This document shows, in pieces, positions 1 to 8,433 of a stretch of DNA of 64,000 nt. Numbering within the stretch: the first letter of the stretch is position 1; each line of letters opens with the position of its first letter. The stretch comes from Pseudomonas sp. 8O (GTDB lineage: Bacteria; Pseudomonadota; Gammaproteobacteria; Pseudomonadales; Pseudomonadaceae). The notes under the pieces are model-generated. The model was given only the letters and a program-made list of their open reading frames with translations. It searched no databases and was not told the DNA's origin. The position numbers and the translations under genes were made by a program. The stretch is taken from positions 62,001-126,000 of the forward strand of contig NZ_LR733264.1 of the NCBI RefSeq assembly GCF_902506495.1. The letters run 5' to 3'.

Positions 1-12
1 GTAAAACGCCAC

Positions 13-33
13 GCGGTCATTTCAGATGACCGC
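13..33. other. 8-bp perfect hairpin at the window edge
   Basis: Arms GCGGTCAT (13-20) and ATGACCGC (26-33) enclose a 5-nt loop directly before the FMN riboswitch. There is no T-run, so a terminator role for the upstream gene (outside the window) is only a guess. Confidence 0.35.
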
Positions 34-35
34 AA

Positions 36-185
36 CGTTCTCAGGGCGGGGTGAAATTCCCCACCGGCGGTAATGGTTTGCAGAACCTAGCCCGCGAGCG
101 CTCGCCACGGCACCTGCCGTGCGAGGTCCAGCAGACCCGGTGTGATTCCGGGGCCGACGGTATAGTCCGGATAAAGAGAGAGCGG
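36..185 (+). promoter_or_regulatory. FMN riboswitch (RFN element)
   Basis: The 5' block begins with GTTCTCAGGGCGGGG and continues with the conserved CCCCACCGGCGGTAAT region. The 3' half holds the GACCCGGTGTGATTCCGGGGCCGACGG-type core in pieces, then TATAGTCCGGATAAAGAGAG, which closes the outer stem against the start. This is the standard flavin mononucleotide aptamer, and it sits directly upstream of riboflavin biosynthesis genes. It should lower expression of ribE and downstream genes when FMN is plentiful. No T-rich terminator follows it. Control is therefore more likely at translation, or by another transcription-termination route, than by a classical intrinsic terminator. Confidence 0.95.
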
Positions 186-242
186 GATTCCCTCCACGGG
201 CGCCTCGTGCGTGTCCGCGAAATCCCTATCGATCGGCATTGC

Positions 243-263
243 CCTGTTTTTGACCAAAACAGG
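243..263 (+). promoter_or_regulatory. Hairpin that can bury the leader ORF ribosome binding site
   Basis: CCTGTTTT (243-250) pairs perfectly with AAAACAGG (256-263). The 3' arm contains the first bases of AGGAG (261-265), the only good Shine-Dalgarno sequence before the ATG at 273. No T-run follows. It lies between the FMN aptamer and ribE, so it is a candidate expression platform. Confidence 0.45.
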
Positions 264-272
264 AGTTCGTCC

Positions 273-329
273 ATGCTGTTCAGAAATACCTTCAACGTGA
301 AACCGGAGGGCTTATGTTCACCGGCATAA
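273..329 (+). CDS. Candidate 18-codon leader peptide overlapping the ribE start
   Basis: An ATG at 273, eight bases after AGGAG, opens an 18-codon frame (MLFRNTFNVKPEGLCSPA) that ends with TAA at 327-329. This is 16 bases inside ribE, whose ATG is at 314. The arrangement would allow translational coupling between leader and ribE. ribE also has its own GGAGGG at 305-310, so coupling is not obligatory. The peptide resembles nothing I know. It could be a chance frame. Confidence 0.35.
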   Translation: MLFRNTFNVKPEGLCSPA

Positions 330-976
330 TCGAAGCCATCGGCAGCATTCGCGCCATGACGCCCAAGGGGGGCGACGTGCGTGTCTACGTGGCCACCGGC
401 AAGCTTGATCTGGGTGACGTCAAACTCGGCGATAGCATCGCCGTCAACGGCGTGTGCCTGACCGCTGTGGAACTGCCTGGCGACGGCTTCTGGGCCGACG
501 TCAGCCGCGAGACGCTGGCGCGCACCGCCTTCGTCGATCTCAAGCCCGGCAGCGCGGTGAACCTGGAAAAGGCCCTGACGCCCACCAGTCGCCTCGGCGG
601 GCACCTGGTCAGTGGCCACGTCGACGGCGTTGGCGAGATCGTCTCGCGCGCCGATAACGCCCGCGCCGTGCAGTTCAAGGTGCGCGCCCCGCGTGAGTTG
701 GCCAAGTACATCGCACACAAGGGCTCGATCACCGTCGACGGCACCAGCCTGACCGTCAACGCGGTCGATGGCGCCGAGTTCGAGCTGACCATCGTGCCGC
801 ACACCCTGGCCGAGACCATCATGGTCGACTACCAGGCCGGGCGTAAGGTCAACCTCGAGGTCGACCTGCTGGCGCGTTACCTGGAGCGCCTGCTGCTCGG
901 CGACAAGGCCGCCGAACCCAAGGCCTCGGGCCTGACCGAAAGCTTTCTCGCCGAACACGGCTACCTGAAGAATTGA
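314..976 (+). CDS. ribE: Riboflavin synthase, alpha chain
   Basis: The enzyme dismutates two 6,7-dimethyl-8-ribityllumazine molecules to riboflavin plus the pyrimidinedione, the last step of riboflavin synthesis. The 220-residue protein starts with the family's MFTGIIEAIG. It shows the two repeated lumazine-binding barrels: the first holds DSIAVNGVCLTAV and GHLVSGHVDG, the second GSITVDGTSLTVNAV. Length is normal. It is the first full gene after the FMN riboswitch, and GGAGGG lies 4 bases before the ATG. ribBA follows 12 bases downstream, so they probably form one transcript. Confidence 0.96.
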   Translation: MFTGIIEAIGSIRAMTPKGGDVRVYVATGKLDLGDVKLGDSIAVNGVCLTAVELPGDGFWADVSRETLARTAFVDLKPGSAVNLEKALTPTSRLGGHLVSGHVDGVGEIVSRADNARAVQFKVRAPRELAKYIAHKGSITVDGTSLTVNAVDGAEFELTIVPHTLAETIMVDYQAGRKVNLEVDLLARYLERLLLGDKAAEPKASGLTESFLAEHGYLKN

Positions 977-988
977 GGAGACGCCCCG

Positions 989-2068
989 ATGGCGCTCAAC
1001 ACCGCTGAAGAACTGATCGAAGACATCCGCGCCGGCAAGATGGTCATCCTCATGGATGACGAGGACCGTGAGAACGAAGGCGACATCATCATCGCCTCCG
1101 AATGCGTCACCGCCGAGCACATCAACTTCATGGCCCGCTTCGCCCGTGGCCTGATCTGTATGCCGATGACCCGCGAACGCTGCGAGCTGCTCAAGCTGCC
1201 GCTGATGGCGCCGCGCAACGGCTCCGGCTTCGGCACCAAGTTCACCGTCTCCATCGAGGCGGCCGAGGGCGTGACCACCGGCATCTCCGCCGCCGACCGC
1301 GCGCGCACCGTACAGGCTGCCGTGGCACGCAACGCCGTGGCCGAGGACATCGTCAGTCCGGGCCATATTTTCCCGTTGATGGCTCAGCCCGGCGGCGTAT
1401 TGGCGCGTGCTGGTCACACCGAAGCGGCCTGCGACCTGGCGCGCATGGGCGGTTTCGAACCGAGTGGGGTAATCTGCGAGATCATGAACGACGACGGCAC
1501 CATGGCGCGTCGCCCGGAGCTGGAGAAGTTCGCCGAAGAGCACGGTCTGAAGATCGGCACCATCGCCGACCTGATCCACTACCGTCTGATCCACGAGCGC
1601 ACCGTCGAGCGCATCAGCGAACAGCCGCTGGACACCGAACTGGGCCAGTTCAACCTGGTGACCTACCGCGATGGCGTGGAGAACACCGCGCACATGGCGC
1701 TGACCCTGGGCACCATCTGCGCCGAAGAGCCGACTCTGGTGCGCGTGCACAACATGGACCCGCTGCGCGACCTGTTCATGGTCAACCAGCCGGGGCGCTG
1801 GAGCATGCGTGCAGCGATGGCGGAAGTAGCCAAGGCTGGCAGCGGCGTGGTGCTGCTGCTGGGTAATCCGCTGACCGGGCCGGAGTTGCTTGCGCTGATC
1901 AGCCGTCAGCAGCCGGCCAATCCGGCGACCTACAGCACGGTGGGTGCCGGCTCGCAGATTCTGCGCGACCTTGGCGTACGCAAGATGCGCCTGATGAGTT
2001 CGCCGATGAAGTTCAACGCGATATCCGGCTTCGACCTTGAGGTTGTAGAATACCTGCCTTCTAAATAA
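989..2068 (+). CDS. ribBA: 3,4-dihydroxy-2-butanone 4-phosphate synthase with degenerate GTP cyclohydrolase II domain
   Basis: The N-terminal ~200 residues are RibB, which makes the four-carbon precursor of lumazine from ribulose 5-phosphate. They carry the [10 protein letters not shown] acidic loop and the PGHIFPL and HTEAACDL motifs. The C-terminal ~150 residues align with GTP cyclohydrolase II, but the SECLTGD..CDCG zinc-cysteine region of a true RibA is absent. A complete ribA with those cysteines lies at 6531. The C-terminal domain is therefore probably catalytically inactive. Such RibB-X fusions are known in pseudomonads. The gene lies 12 bases after ribE. Confidence 0.93.
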   Translation: MALNTAEELIEDIRAGKMVILMDDEDRENEGDIIIASECVTAEHINFMARFARGLICMPMTRERCELLKLPLMAPRNGSGFGTKFTVSIEAAEGVTTGISAADRARTVQAAVARNAVAEDIVSPGHIFPLMAQPGGVLARAGHTEAACDLARMGGFEPSGVICEIMNDDGTMARRPELEKFAEEHGLKIGTIADLIHYRLIHERTVERISEQPLDTELGQFNLVTYRDGVENTAHMALTLGTICAEEPTLVRVHNMDPLRDLFMVNQPGRWSMRAAMAEVAKAGSGVVLLLGNPLTGPELLALISRQQPANPATYSTVGAGSQILRDLGVRKMRLMSSPMKFNAISGFDLEVVEYLPSK

Positions 2069-2098
2069 GAAGCGGCTCGACAGAGCCGCATCTGATGA

Positions 2099-2283
2099 CC
2101 CTCTCCCTCCGGGAGAGGGTGCCCGCAGGGCGGGAGAGGGTGTTGTGGCCAACGCCTAACCCTCTCCCTACGCGGGCCGCCCCTGCCCCTCTCCCATTTA
2201 TGGGAGAGGGTAGCTAAAGCACGTAGCCCGGATGAAATCCGGGAAGATCGGCACACTGGCCCCGGATTGCATCCGGGCTACGC
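2099..2283. repeat. Intergenic hairpin repeats between ribBA and ribH
   Basis: The 281-base gap between ribBA and ribH has no gene. At about 2099-2215 it holds several pairs of CCCTCTCCC and GGGAGAGGG arms. At 2222-2234 and 2270-2282 there is a perfect 13-bp inverted repeat, CGTAGCCCGGATG / CATCCGGGCTACG. Both are typical of short interspersed palindromic repeats in pseudomonad intergenic DNA. They could stabilise mRNA ends or attenuate the operon. No promoter was identified. Confidence 0.7.
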
Positions 2284-2349
2284 AGCCAAACGAATTTTAT
2301 TTTCGGAGCGCACCGCCGCTCCGGCTCTTTAACCCATGTGAGACCCGTC

Positions 2350-2826
2350 ATGACCCTGAAGACCATCGAAGGTACCTTCATCGCCCCGAAGGGCAAATAC
2401 GCCCTGGTGGTAGGCCGTTTCAACAGCTTCGTCGTCGAGAGCCTGGTCAGTGGCGCCATCGACGCCCTGGTTCGCCACGGCGTGAGCGAGAGCGATATCA
2501 CCATCATCCGTGCGCCGGGTGCCTTCGAGATTCCGCTGGTTACCCAGAAGGTCGCTCAGCGTGGCGAGTTCGCGGCAATCATTGCCCTGGGCGCGGTCAT
2601 TCGTGGCGGCACTCCGCACTTCGAGTACGTCGCAGGCGAGTGCACCAAGGGCCTGGCCCAGGTTTCCATGGAATACGGCGTACCGGTCGCCTTCGGCGTC
2701 CTGACTGTCGACTCCATCGAACAAGCCATCGAACGTTCCGGCACCAAGGCGGGTAACAAGGGTGCCGAAGCTGCGCTGTCTGCCCTGGAAATGGTCAGCC
2801 TGCTGGCGCAGTTGGAGGCCAAGTGA
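2350..2826 (+). CDS. ribH: 6,7-dimethyl-8-ribityllumazine synthase
   Basis: The enzyme condenses the ribityl-aminopyrimidine with 3,4-dihydroxy-2-butanone 4-phosphate to give lumazine, the substrate of RibE. The 158-residue protein contains [18 protein letters not shown] and the phosphate/active-site stretch [16 protein letters not shown], all hallmarks of the family. The ATG at 2350 fits the usual MTLKTIEG N-terminus. A GTG in frame at 2338 is possible, and neither has a strong Shine-Dalgarno. The gene overlaps nusB by 4 bases. Confidence 0.95.
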   Translation: MTLKTIEGTFIAPKGKYALVVGRFNSFVVESLVSGAIDALVRHGVSESDITIIRAPGAFEIPLVTQKVAQRGEFAAIIALGAVIRGGTPHFEYVAGECTKGLAQVSMEYGVPVAFGVLTVDSIEQAIERSGTKAGNKGAEAALSALEMVSLLAQLEAK

Positions 2827-3302
2827 GCAACTCCGGTAACGGCCAGCCGGCCAAGAAGGGCCCCAGCGGCAAGATCCTCGCGCGCCGTGAAGCCCGCACC
2901 CTGGCCATGCAGGCCCTGTACTCCTGGCACATCGCCGGGCAGCCGCTGAACGAGATCGAAGCGCAGTTCCGCGTCGACAACGATTTCAGCAAGGTCGACG
3001 GTGCCTATTTCCACGAGATCCTGCACGGCGTGCCGCGGCAGAAGACCGAGCTGGACGAGGCCTTCACGCCCCTGCTCGATCGCCCGCTGGGAGAGATCGA
3101 TCCGGTCGAGCTGGCCATCCTGCGCCTGTCCACCTACGAGCTGAAGAACCGCGTCGACGTCCCCTACAAGGTGGTGATCAACGAAGGTATCGAGCTGGCC
3201 AAGGTGTTCGGTGCCACCGACGGACACAAGTTCGTCAACGGCATCCTCGACAAGCTCGCGCCCAAGCTGCGTGCCGCCGAAGTCAACGCCAACAAGCGGT
3301 GA
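2823..3302 (+). CDS. nusB: Transcription antitermination factor NusB
   Basis: NusB pairs with NusE (S10) on boxA RNA in rRNA antitermination complexes. The 159-residue all-helical protein has [14 protein letters not shown] at its N-terminus and the conserved [14 protein letters not shown] and [11 protein letters not shown] near the end. It starts with GTG inside the ribH stop (4-base overlap) and overlaps thiL by 4 bases, so ribH, nusB and thiL are translationally coupled. This linkage is common in Pseudomonas. Confidence 0.95.
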   Translation: MSNSGNGQPAKKGPSGKILARREARTLAMQALYSWHIAGQPLNEIEAQFRVDNDFSKVDGAYFHEILHGVPRQKTELDEAFTPLLDRPLGEIDPVELAILRLSTYELKNRVDVPYKVVINEGIELAKVFGATDGHKFVNGILDKLAPKLRAAEVNANKR

Positions 3303-4252
3303 ATGAGTTCGAGCTGATCCGTCGCTACTTCGCCGCCGCCCGTTGTGCTCAGGGCGGCGACGGAGTGGTTCTCGGTATTGGTGATGACTGCGCACTGCTG
3401 GCGTTGCCCGCCGGTGAACAGCTGGTGGTTTCCACCGACACCTTGGTCGCCGGGGTGCATTTCCCCGAAGCCTGCGATGCCTTTCTTCTCGGTCAGCGCG
3501 CGCTGGCTGTTTCCGCCAGTGATCTGGCCGCCATGGGCGCTACGCCGCTGGCCTTTACCCTCGCCCTGACCCTGCCGAGCGCCAATGAAACCTGGCTGGC
3601 CGAGTTCGCTCGCGGCCTGCAAACGATGGCGCAGAGCTGTTCGCTGGCGCTGGTCGGTGGCGACACCACGCGGGGCCCGTTGAGCCTGACGCTGACCGTG
3701 TTTGGCCGTGTGCCGTCCGGGCAGGCGCTGTTGCGTAGCGGCGCCCAGGTTGGCGATCTGCTCTGCGTCGGTGGCGAACTGGGTGATGCCGCTGGCGCCC
3801 TGCCGCTGGTATTGGGTCAACGTGAGGCAGCTCCTGAAGTCGGCGAGCCCTTGCTGGCGCGTTACTGGTCGCCGCAGCCGCAACTGGCCCTGGGTCAGGC
3901 CTTGCGCGGGCGGGCCACGGCCGCGCTGGATATTTCCGACGGCCTGTTGGCCGACTGCGGGCATATCGCCAAGGCCTCACAGGTCGCCCTTGAGATCGAG
4001 CTGGCGCGTGTTCCGCTGTCTGCAACGCTGCGCGCTTTCGCCGGTGAAGAACAGGCTCGGATCTGTGCGTTGGGCGGCGGCGACGACTACCGCCTCGTCT
4101 TTACCCTGCCACCAGCCCTGCTCGCCGACCTGCAGGCCGATTGGCCTGATGTACGGGTTATCGGCCGTATATTGGCCGGCTCTGGGGTACAGTTGCTGGA
4201 TGCTGCCGACCAGCCCATCGATCCGCCGCGTGCCGGCTACCAACATTTCTGA
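3299..4252 (+). CDS. thiL: Thiamine-monophosphate kinase
   Basis: ThiL phosphorylates thiamine monophosphate to the active cofactor thiamine diphosphate. The 317-residue protein starts [11 protein letters not shown] from a GTG overlapping nusB by 4 bases. It holds GIGDDCALL (Mg-ATP binding aspartates), [19 protein letters not shown] and [12 protein letters not shown], the AIR-synthase-fold signatures of ThiL. The following gene is 9 bases away. Confidence 0.94.
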   Translation: MNEFELIRRYFAAARCAQGGDGVVLGIGDDCALLALPAGEQLVVSTDTLVAGVHFPEACDAFLLGQRALAVSASDLAAMGATPLAFTLALTLPSANETWLAEFARGLQTMAQSCSLALVGGDTTRGPLSLTLTVFGRVPSGQALLRSGAQVGDLLCVGGELGDAAGALPLVLGQREAAPEVGEPLLARYWSPQPQLALGQALRGRATAALDISDGLLADCGHIAKASQVALEIELARVPLSATLRAFAGEEQARICALGGGDDYRLVFTLPPALLADLQADWPDVRVIGRILAGSGVQLLDAADQPIDPPRAGYQHF

Positions 4253-4261
4253 CAGGACGGA

Positions 4262-4795
4262 GTGCGCGTGACCGATCACCCCAACCAGGTTCCCGCCGAA
4301 TACGTACCGCCTTCGGTGTGGCGCAATCCCTGGCACTTCATCGCCTTCGGCTTCGGCTCCGGCACCCTGCCCAAGGCGCCCGGCACCTGGGGCTCACTGG
4401 TGGCACTGCCATTCGTGCCGTTTTGGCAGATGCTGCCGGACTGGGGCTACTGGCTGATGCTCGGCGTGACCATGCTGTTCGGCTTCTGGCTGTGCGGCAA
4501 GGTTGCCGACGACCTGCGCGTGCACGATCACGAAGGCATCGTCTGGGATGAAATGGTCGGCATGTGGATCACCCTGTGGTTGGTGCCCGAGGGTTGGGTC
4601 TGGTTGCTGCTAGGCTTTCTCATGTTTCGTCTGTTCGACATCGTCAAACCCTGGCCGATTCACTGGATCGACCGCCACGTACATGGTGGTGTCGGCATCA
4701 TGCTCGATGATGTCATTGCCGGGGTCTTTGCCTGGTTGGCGATGCAAGGATTGGTCTGGGGCTGGGCCAATTATGGAGCCGGGCTGGGTTTCTAA
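4262..4795 (+). CDS. pgpA: Phosphatidylglycerophosphatase A
   Basis: PgpA removes the phosphate from phosphatidylglycerol phosphate at the inner membrane. The 177-residue protein carries GSGTLPKAPGTWGSL, the catalytic-loop-like DHEGIVWDEMVGMW and RLFDIVKPWPI, with hydrophobic segments in between. Two GTG starts are possible (4262 and 4268). The later one is slightly better spaced from the GGACGGAG stretch at about 4254-4261. The thiL-pgpA linkage is standard. Confidence 0.93.
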   Translation: MRVTDHPNQVPAEYVPPSVWRNPWHFIAFGFGSGTLPKAPGTWGSLVALPFVPFWQMLPDWGYWLMLGVTMLFGFWLCGKVADDLRVHDHEGIVWDEMVGMWITLWLVPEGWVWLLLGFLMFRLFDIVKPWPIHWIDRHVHGGVGIMLDDVIAGVFAWLAMQGLVWGWANYGAGLGF

Positions 4796-4804
4796 GGAGT
4801 GCGC

Positions 4805-5539
4805 ATGCGCATGAGGCAAGTCTGGCTGGGGATGCTGCTGATGCTCTCTGCCTTGTCTGGTGCCCAGGCTCAGAGCGAGCTGCCAGGTGAAATACGCCTG
4901 GCCAGTGAGATCTGGGAGGCCTATACCGAAGCCGATGGTAGCGGTCTGGGCTGGGATGTGATGCGTGAGGTGTTCGAGCCGGCAGGCGTCCGTCTGGATA
5001 TTCACAGCGTGCCATACACCCGTTCTGTCGGGTTGGTGCAGCGTGGCGAAGCCGATGCCTGGGTCGGTTCCTATCGTGACGAGGTCGAGGGGCCGGTGTT
5101 CTACCCCAAGCACCCCTATGATCGTGATCAGATCGTCGCACTTGGCCTCAAGGACAAACCGGTGCCGACCCTCGACAGCCTCGGCAAGTACCGGCTGGTC
5201 TGGGTGCGAGGCTACGGTTACGAGGAATATCTGCCGAATGTGCACGACTACCGGGAAGTACAGCGGCGCGACGGTATCCTCGGCATGCTCGAACTGGGCC
5301 ACGCGGATTTCTATATCGATGCCCGTCCCGAGGTCGACTACGTGCTGAGCCGGGCCGCCAAGCCGCAGCAATACCGGGTGACGAATCTGACGCAGTTGCC
5401 GCTGTATCTAGGTTTTGCCGATACGCCACGCGGTCATGCCCTGGCCGAACTCTTCGATCAGCGTATGACGCAGCTGATCGCCAGCGGTGAGCTGCGGCCG
5501 ATCTTCGAGCGCTGGCAGCAACCCTATCCCTTCGACTGA
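4805..5539 (+). CDS. Periplasmic family-3 solute-binding-like protein
   Basis: The roughly 244-residue protein has a cleavable signal peptide ending near SGAQAQ and a type-3 periplasmic amino-acid-binding-like fold, seen in EIRLASEIWEAYTEADGSG and the repeated two-lobe layout. There are no ABC permease or ATPase genes beside it, so it may be an orphan binding or sensing protein. AAGGAG lies 5 bases before the ATG at 4805, which I prefer to the in-frame GTG at 4799. It is close behind pgpA and probably co-transcribed. The ligand cannot be read from sequence. Confidence 0.7.
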   Translation: MRMRQVWLGMLLMLSALSGAQAQSELPGEIRLASEIWEAYTEADGSGLGWDVMREVFEPAGVRLDIHSVPYTRSVGLVQRGEADAWVGSYRDEVEGPVFYPKHPYDRDQIVALGLKDKPVPTLDSLGKYRLVWVRGYGYEEYLPNVHDYREVQRRDGILGMLELGHADFYIDARPEVDYVLSRAAKPQQYRVTNLTQLPLYLGFADTPRGHALAELFDQRMTQLIASGELRPIFERWQQPYPFD

Positions 5540-5557
5540 GCCGGGAGGCCTTCATAC

Positions 5558-6202
5558 ATGCAACGTCGTCACTGTCTCGCCGCGCTGGCGCTGCTATGTG
5601 CGAGTTCTTCCTGGGCGGCCTCTCAGGTTCAGGTGGTCGGCCTGTTTCCCGGCGCGGCGGTGGTCAATGTCGATGGTCAGCGCAAGCTGGTGCGGATCGG
5701 ACAGACCGGTCCGGGCGGGGTAGAAGTAGTCAGCGTCGACAAGCAGGGCGCAGTGCTGCGTGTCGATGGCGTCGAGCGTGCCTATCCACTGAGTCGTGAA
5801 TACAGTGCCGGTTTCGCCGAGCCGGTAAGGAAACGCTTGAGCATCGCCAAGGGCATCGGTGGACATTACTGGGTGGCCGGTTCGGTCAACGGCCAGACGG
5901 TGCAGTTTCTGGTCGATACCGGCGCCACCTCGGTGGCGCTCAACGATGCGCATGCCAAGCGTCTGGGTATCGATTACCGGGTCAGTGGTCGGCCTTTGCA
6001 GGTCAATACCGCCAGCGGCGTGGCCCGTGGCTGGCGAGTGATGCTCGACCGGGTCAAGATCGGCGATCTCGAGGTGCTCGGCGTCGAAGCTGTGGTGCTC
6101 GAAGGCGGCGCGCCGCATGAGGCGCTGCTGGGCATGAGCTTCCTCGGTCGGGTGGGCTGGCGCGAGGAGCAGGGGATGCTAGTGCTGGAGTCCAAGCTAT
6201 GA
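5558..6202 (+). CDS. Secreted retropepsin-like aspartic protease
   Basis: This 214-residue protein has a signal peptide (first ~20 residues, ending near SSWAAS), a short N-terminal domain and a C-terminal single-domain aspartic protease. The active-site signature is FLVDTGATSVAL, with a GMSFLGR flap/helix region further on (clan AA, TIGR02281-like). Such proteins would act as dimers in the periplasm. The substrate is unknown. The gene starts 18 bases after the preceding one. Confidence 0.78.
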   Translation: MQRRHCLAALALLCASSSWAASQVQVVGLFPGAAVVNVDGQRKLVRIGQTGPGGVEVVSVDKQGAVLRVDGVERAYPLSREYSAGFAEPVRKRLSIAKGIGGHYWVAGSVNGQTVQFLVDTGATSVALNDAHAKRLGIDYRVSGRPLQVNTASGVARGWRVMLDRVKIGDLEVLGVEAVVLEGGAPHEALLGMSFLGRVGWREEQGMLVLESKL

Positions 6203-6204
6203 GA

Positions 6205-6413
6205 ATCAGCCCAAAGTCTGCTGCGCGTCGGCACTGCCGCGTTAGGAGCAGGCGGGAGCGCCAGCCCGGTCGGAGGCCGTTTGCGGCCAACGCGCCTCAG
6301 CGCGGCCCCAGAGGGGCGAGCGAAGCGAGTACTGCTCATTTACAATCAGTAGACTCCGCTTCCTCGCCTACTTCTGCCTTGCATTGCTCTAGCTCGCGAG
6401 ACTTTGAACTGAT
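6205..6413. repeat. Dispersed nested-palindrome repeat, copy 1, in the gap before ribA
   Basis: The 328-base gap between 6202 and ribA contains no gene. Outer arms CAGCCCAAAGTCT (about 6207-6219) and AGACTTTGAACTG (about 6399-6411) are imperfect inverted repeats. Inside lies the core ACTGCTCATTTACAATCAGT, followed by AGACTCCGCTTCC (6331-6363), also found near 10574, 41391 and 57515. The left half of this copy looks extended by unrelated sequence. Confidence 0.6.
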
Positions 6414-6530
6414 TCTGATCGTGCTCATTGACCGTTTCGATACTGATGATCGGCAATTCTGACTGACCCGCCAGCGAGGGCTGCTGATACAATGCCGGCC
6501 CTGTTTCGTACTCATTGCCAGGAGTATCCG

Positions 6531-7151
6531 GTGTCCGTCGTGTTCGTCGCCGCCTCCCAACTGCCCACCCCCTTCGGTGTGTTCATCATGCACGGCTTCC
6601 TCGACGAGGCCACCGGCAAGGAACATGTCGCCCTGACCTTCGGCAACGTCGCCGACGGTGCGCCGGTGCTTGGCCGTCTGCATTCCGAATGCCTGACCGG
6701 CGACGCGCTGTTCAGCCTGCGTTGCGACTGCGGTGCGCAGCTGCAGGCGGCGCTGCAGGCCATCGCCAACGAAGGCCGTGGCGTGCTGCTGTATCTGCGT
6801 CAGGAGGGCCGTGGCATTGGCCTGCTGAACAAGATCCGCGCCTATGAGCTGCAGGACGGCGGTGCCGATACGGTGGAAGCCAACGAGCGCCTGGGTTTCG
6901 GTGCCGACCAGCGTGATTACGCCATCTGCCTGCCGATGCTCGAGCACCTGGGTATCGACAGTCTCAAGTTGATGACCAATAACCCGCGCAAGGTCAAGGC
7001 GCTGGGCGACATGGGCATCGCCGTGGATCATCGTGTTCCGCTGCAGATTGCGCACAACCCCTACAACAAGCGCTACCTCGCCACCAAGGCCGGCAAGCTC
7101 GGCCATATGCTGGGCAATCAGCACCAGGGCGAGACCGAGGAAAGCCTGTGA
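6531..7151 (+). CDS. ribA: GTP cyclohydrolase II
   Basis: RibA converts GTP to the diaminopyrimidine that starts riboflavin synthesis. The protein has the zinc ligands in [18 protein letters not shown], the RQEGRGIGL catalytic stretch and the LMTNNPRK substrate site. I choose the GTG at 6531 because AGGAG lies at 6520-6524 and the N-terminus (SVVFVAAS) then fits the family. An in-frame ATG 39 bases upstream is less likely. This is the functional cyclohydrolase that complements the degenerate domain of RibBA. It overlaps the next gene by 4 bases. Confidence 0.94.
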   Translation: MSVVFVAASQLPTPFGVFIMHGFLDEATGKEHVALTFGNVADGAPVLGRLHSECLTGDALFSLRCDCGAQLQAALQAIANEGRGVLLYLRQEGRGIGLLNKIRAYELQDGGADTVEANERLGFGADQRDYAICLPMLEHLGIDSLKLMTNNPRKVKALGDMGIAVDHRVPLQIAHNPYNKRYLATKAGKLGHMLGNQHQGETEESL

Positions 7152-7561
7152 CCCGAGGCCAGGTAAAGCGCCGTCTGGCGCTGGCCTGGTGGCGTCAGCT
7201 GGGCGTGGCGCTGGCGCCTCTGTTTGTGTTCAACCTGCTGTTTGGCGGCGGCGGTCCCACGGTGCTGGCCATGCCGCTGTTCATCGCCGGCATGGCTGCG
7301 ATGTTCGTCAGCCTGCCGTTGTTCTCCGCCTACAAGCGCGCACTGATCGCCACTGAAAAAGCACTCGACAGCGACGACGAGCCCGCCGCCTGGCTGGAGC
7401 TGGATCGCGTACGTTTGCGCGCCTTGCTTGGCGCTGCCCTGCCTGCGTGGATCGCGGCGCTGGCGGTGCTGGCTGGCCTCGAGGCGATCCCGCTGGTATT
7501 GCTGGCGCTGTCGTCCATCGTGCTGCACGGTCTCTACCGCATACCTCGCCAGTTGGGCTGA
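7148..7561 (+). CDS. Small inner-membrane protein, unknown function
   Basis: The 137-residue protein starts with GTG overlapping the ribA stop. It has four hydrophobic segments arranged as two hairpins (about residues 18-35, 37-57, 93-110 and 112-128) around a charged central loop. I recognise no catalytic motif. It is tightly coupled to ribA and, by an ATGA-type overlap, to btuF, so it is transcribed with cofactor-related genes. No function is proposed. Confidence 0.7.
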   Translation: MTRGQVKRRLALAWWRQLGVALAPLFVFNLLFGGGGPTVLAMPLFIAGMAAMFVSLPLFSAYKRALIATEKALDSDDEPAAWLELDRVRLRALLGAALPAWIAALAVLAGLEAIPLVLLALSSIVLHGLYRIPRQLG

Positions 7562-8367
7562 TGCGCACGCTGCTGCTCACGCTTTGCCTGCTGGCGCTGG
7601 CGCTGGCGCTGCCGCTGGCAGCCGCCGAGCGGGTGATCAGCCTGGCTCCTTCGCTCAGTGAAATCATGCTCGATCTGGATGCTGCCGACCTGCTGGTTGG
7701 CGTGCTTGAAGGTGATGAGCGTCCTGCCGCGCTGGCGCATCTGCCAACAGTTGGCCGTTATGGCCAGCTGGAATTCGAGCATCTATTGCAGCTGGCGCCG
7801 GATCTGATCCTCATCGCGCCTGGCAGCGTGCCACCGGCGCAACAAGCGCAGTTGCAGCGCTTTGGTATCGACCTGCTGATCGTCGAGCCGCAGCGTCTCG
7901 AGCAGCTCGGGGAAGCTTTCGTGCGGATTGGCGAGCGAGTGGGCCGGGCAGAGCAGGGGCAGCGCTTGGCGGCCGAATTTCGCGCTGAGCTGGATACGCT
8001 GCGCCAGCGCTACCGGCGCGAGCAGCCCCTGACGGTGTTCTACCAGGTCTGGCACCAACCGCTTTACACCATTGGTGGCGAGCAATTGATCGGTGACGCC
8101 TTGCAGGTCTGCGGCGCGCGCAACCTGTTTGACGATCTAGCGCAGCCGGCGCCGCAGGTCAGCGTCGAGGCGGTGTTGGCGCGTGATCCGGACGTCATTC
8201 TTGGCGGCAGCAATGCCGAACTCACAGCCTGGCAGGCCTGGCCGCAGCTGCATGCAGTGCGCCAGGAGCAGGTCTGGGCGGTGCCGGACAAGGGCTTGGA
8301 GCGGCCCAGCCGGCAGATGTTGGGTGCCATCGAGCAGTTGTGTGAGCGGATGGCGGGGGCGCGGTAG
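7561..8367 (+). CDS. btuF: Cobalamin-binding periplasmic protein
   Basis: The 268-residue protein has a signal peptide (hydrophobic run to about residue 20). It then shows a class III binding-protein layout with RVISLAPSLSEIMLDLDA, DLLVGV and a long linking helix, as in BtuF, which delivers vitamin B12 to BtuCD. It lies convergent to btuB, the outer-membrane B12 receptor. No btuCD genes are present here. Haem- or siderophore-binding relatives cannot be fully excluded. Confidence 0.82.
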   Translation: MRTLLLTLCLLALALALPLAAAERVISLAPSLSEIMLDLDAADLLVGVLEGDERPAALAHLPTVGRYGQLEFEHLLQLAPDLILIAPGSVPPAQQAQLQRFGIDLLIVEPQRLEQLGEAFVRIGERVGRAEQGQRLAAEFRAELDTLRQRYRREQPLTVFYQVWHQPLYTIGGEQLIGDALQVCGARNLFDDLAQPAPQVSVEAVLARDPDVILGGSNAELTAWQAWPQLHAVRQEQVWAVPDKGLERPSRQMLGAIEQLCERMAGAR

Positions 8368-8378
8368 CCCGAAGCCCT

Positions 8379-8433
8379 TGGTGCGCACGGCGCACCCTAC
8401 AGCGCTCGTAGGGTGCGCCGTGCGCACCAAGGT
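8379..8433. terminator. Bidirectional hairpin between btuF and btuB
   Basis: CCTTGGTGCGCACGGCGCAC (8379-8398) and its reverse complement GTGCGCCGTGCGCACCAAGG (8414-8433) form a near-perfect 20-bp or longer stem between convergent genes. It lacks T-runs. The same GTGCGC / GTAGGGTG motif recurs at 17443, so it is both a repeat and a plausible shared transcription end. Confidence 0.6.

Noticed and set aside
41..2152. A long minus-strand open frame covering ribE and ribBA.
   Set aside because: It is a GC-bias shadow of the riboflavin genes and runs through the FMN riboswitch.
2099..2283. CRISPR-like repeats between ribBA and ribH.
   Set aside because: The repeats are palindromic arms of unequal spacing with no unique spacers.
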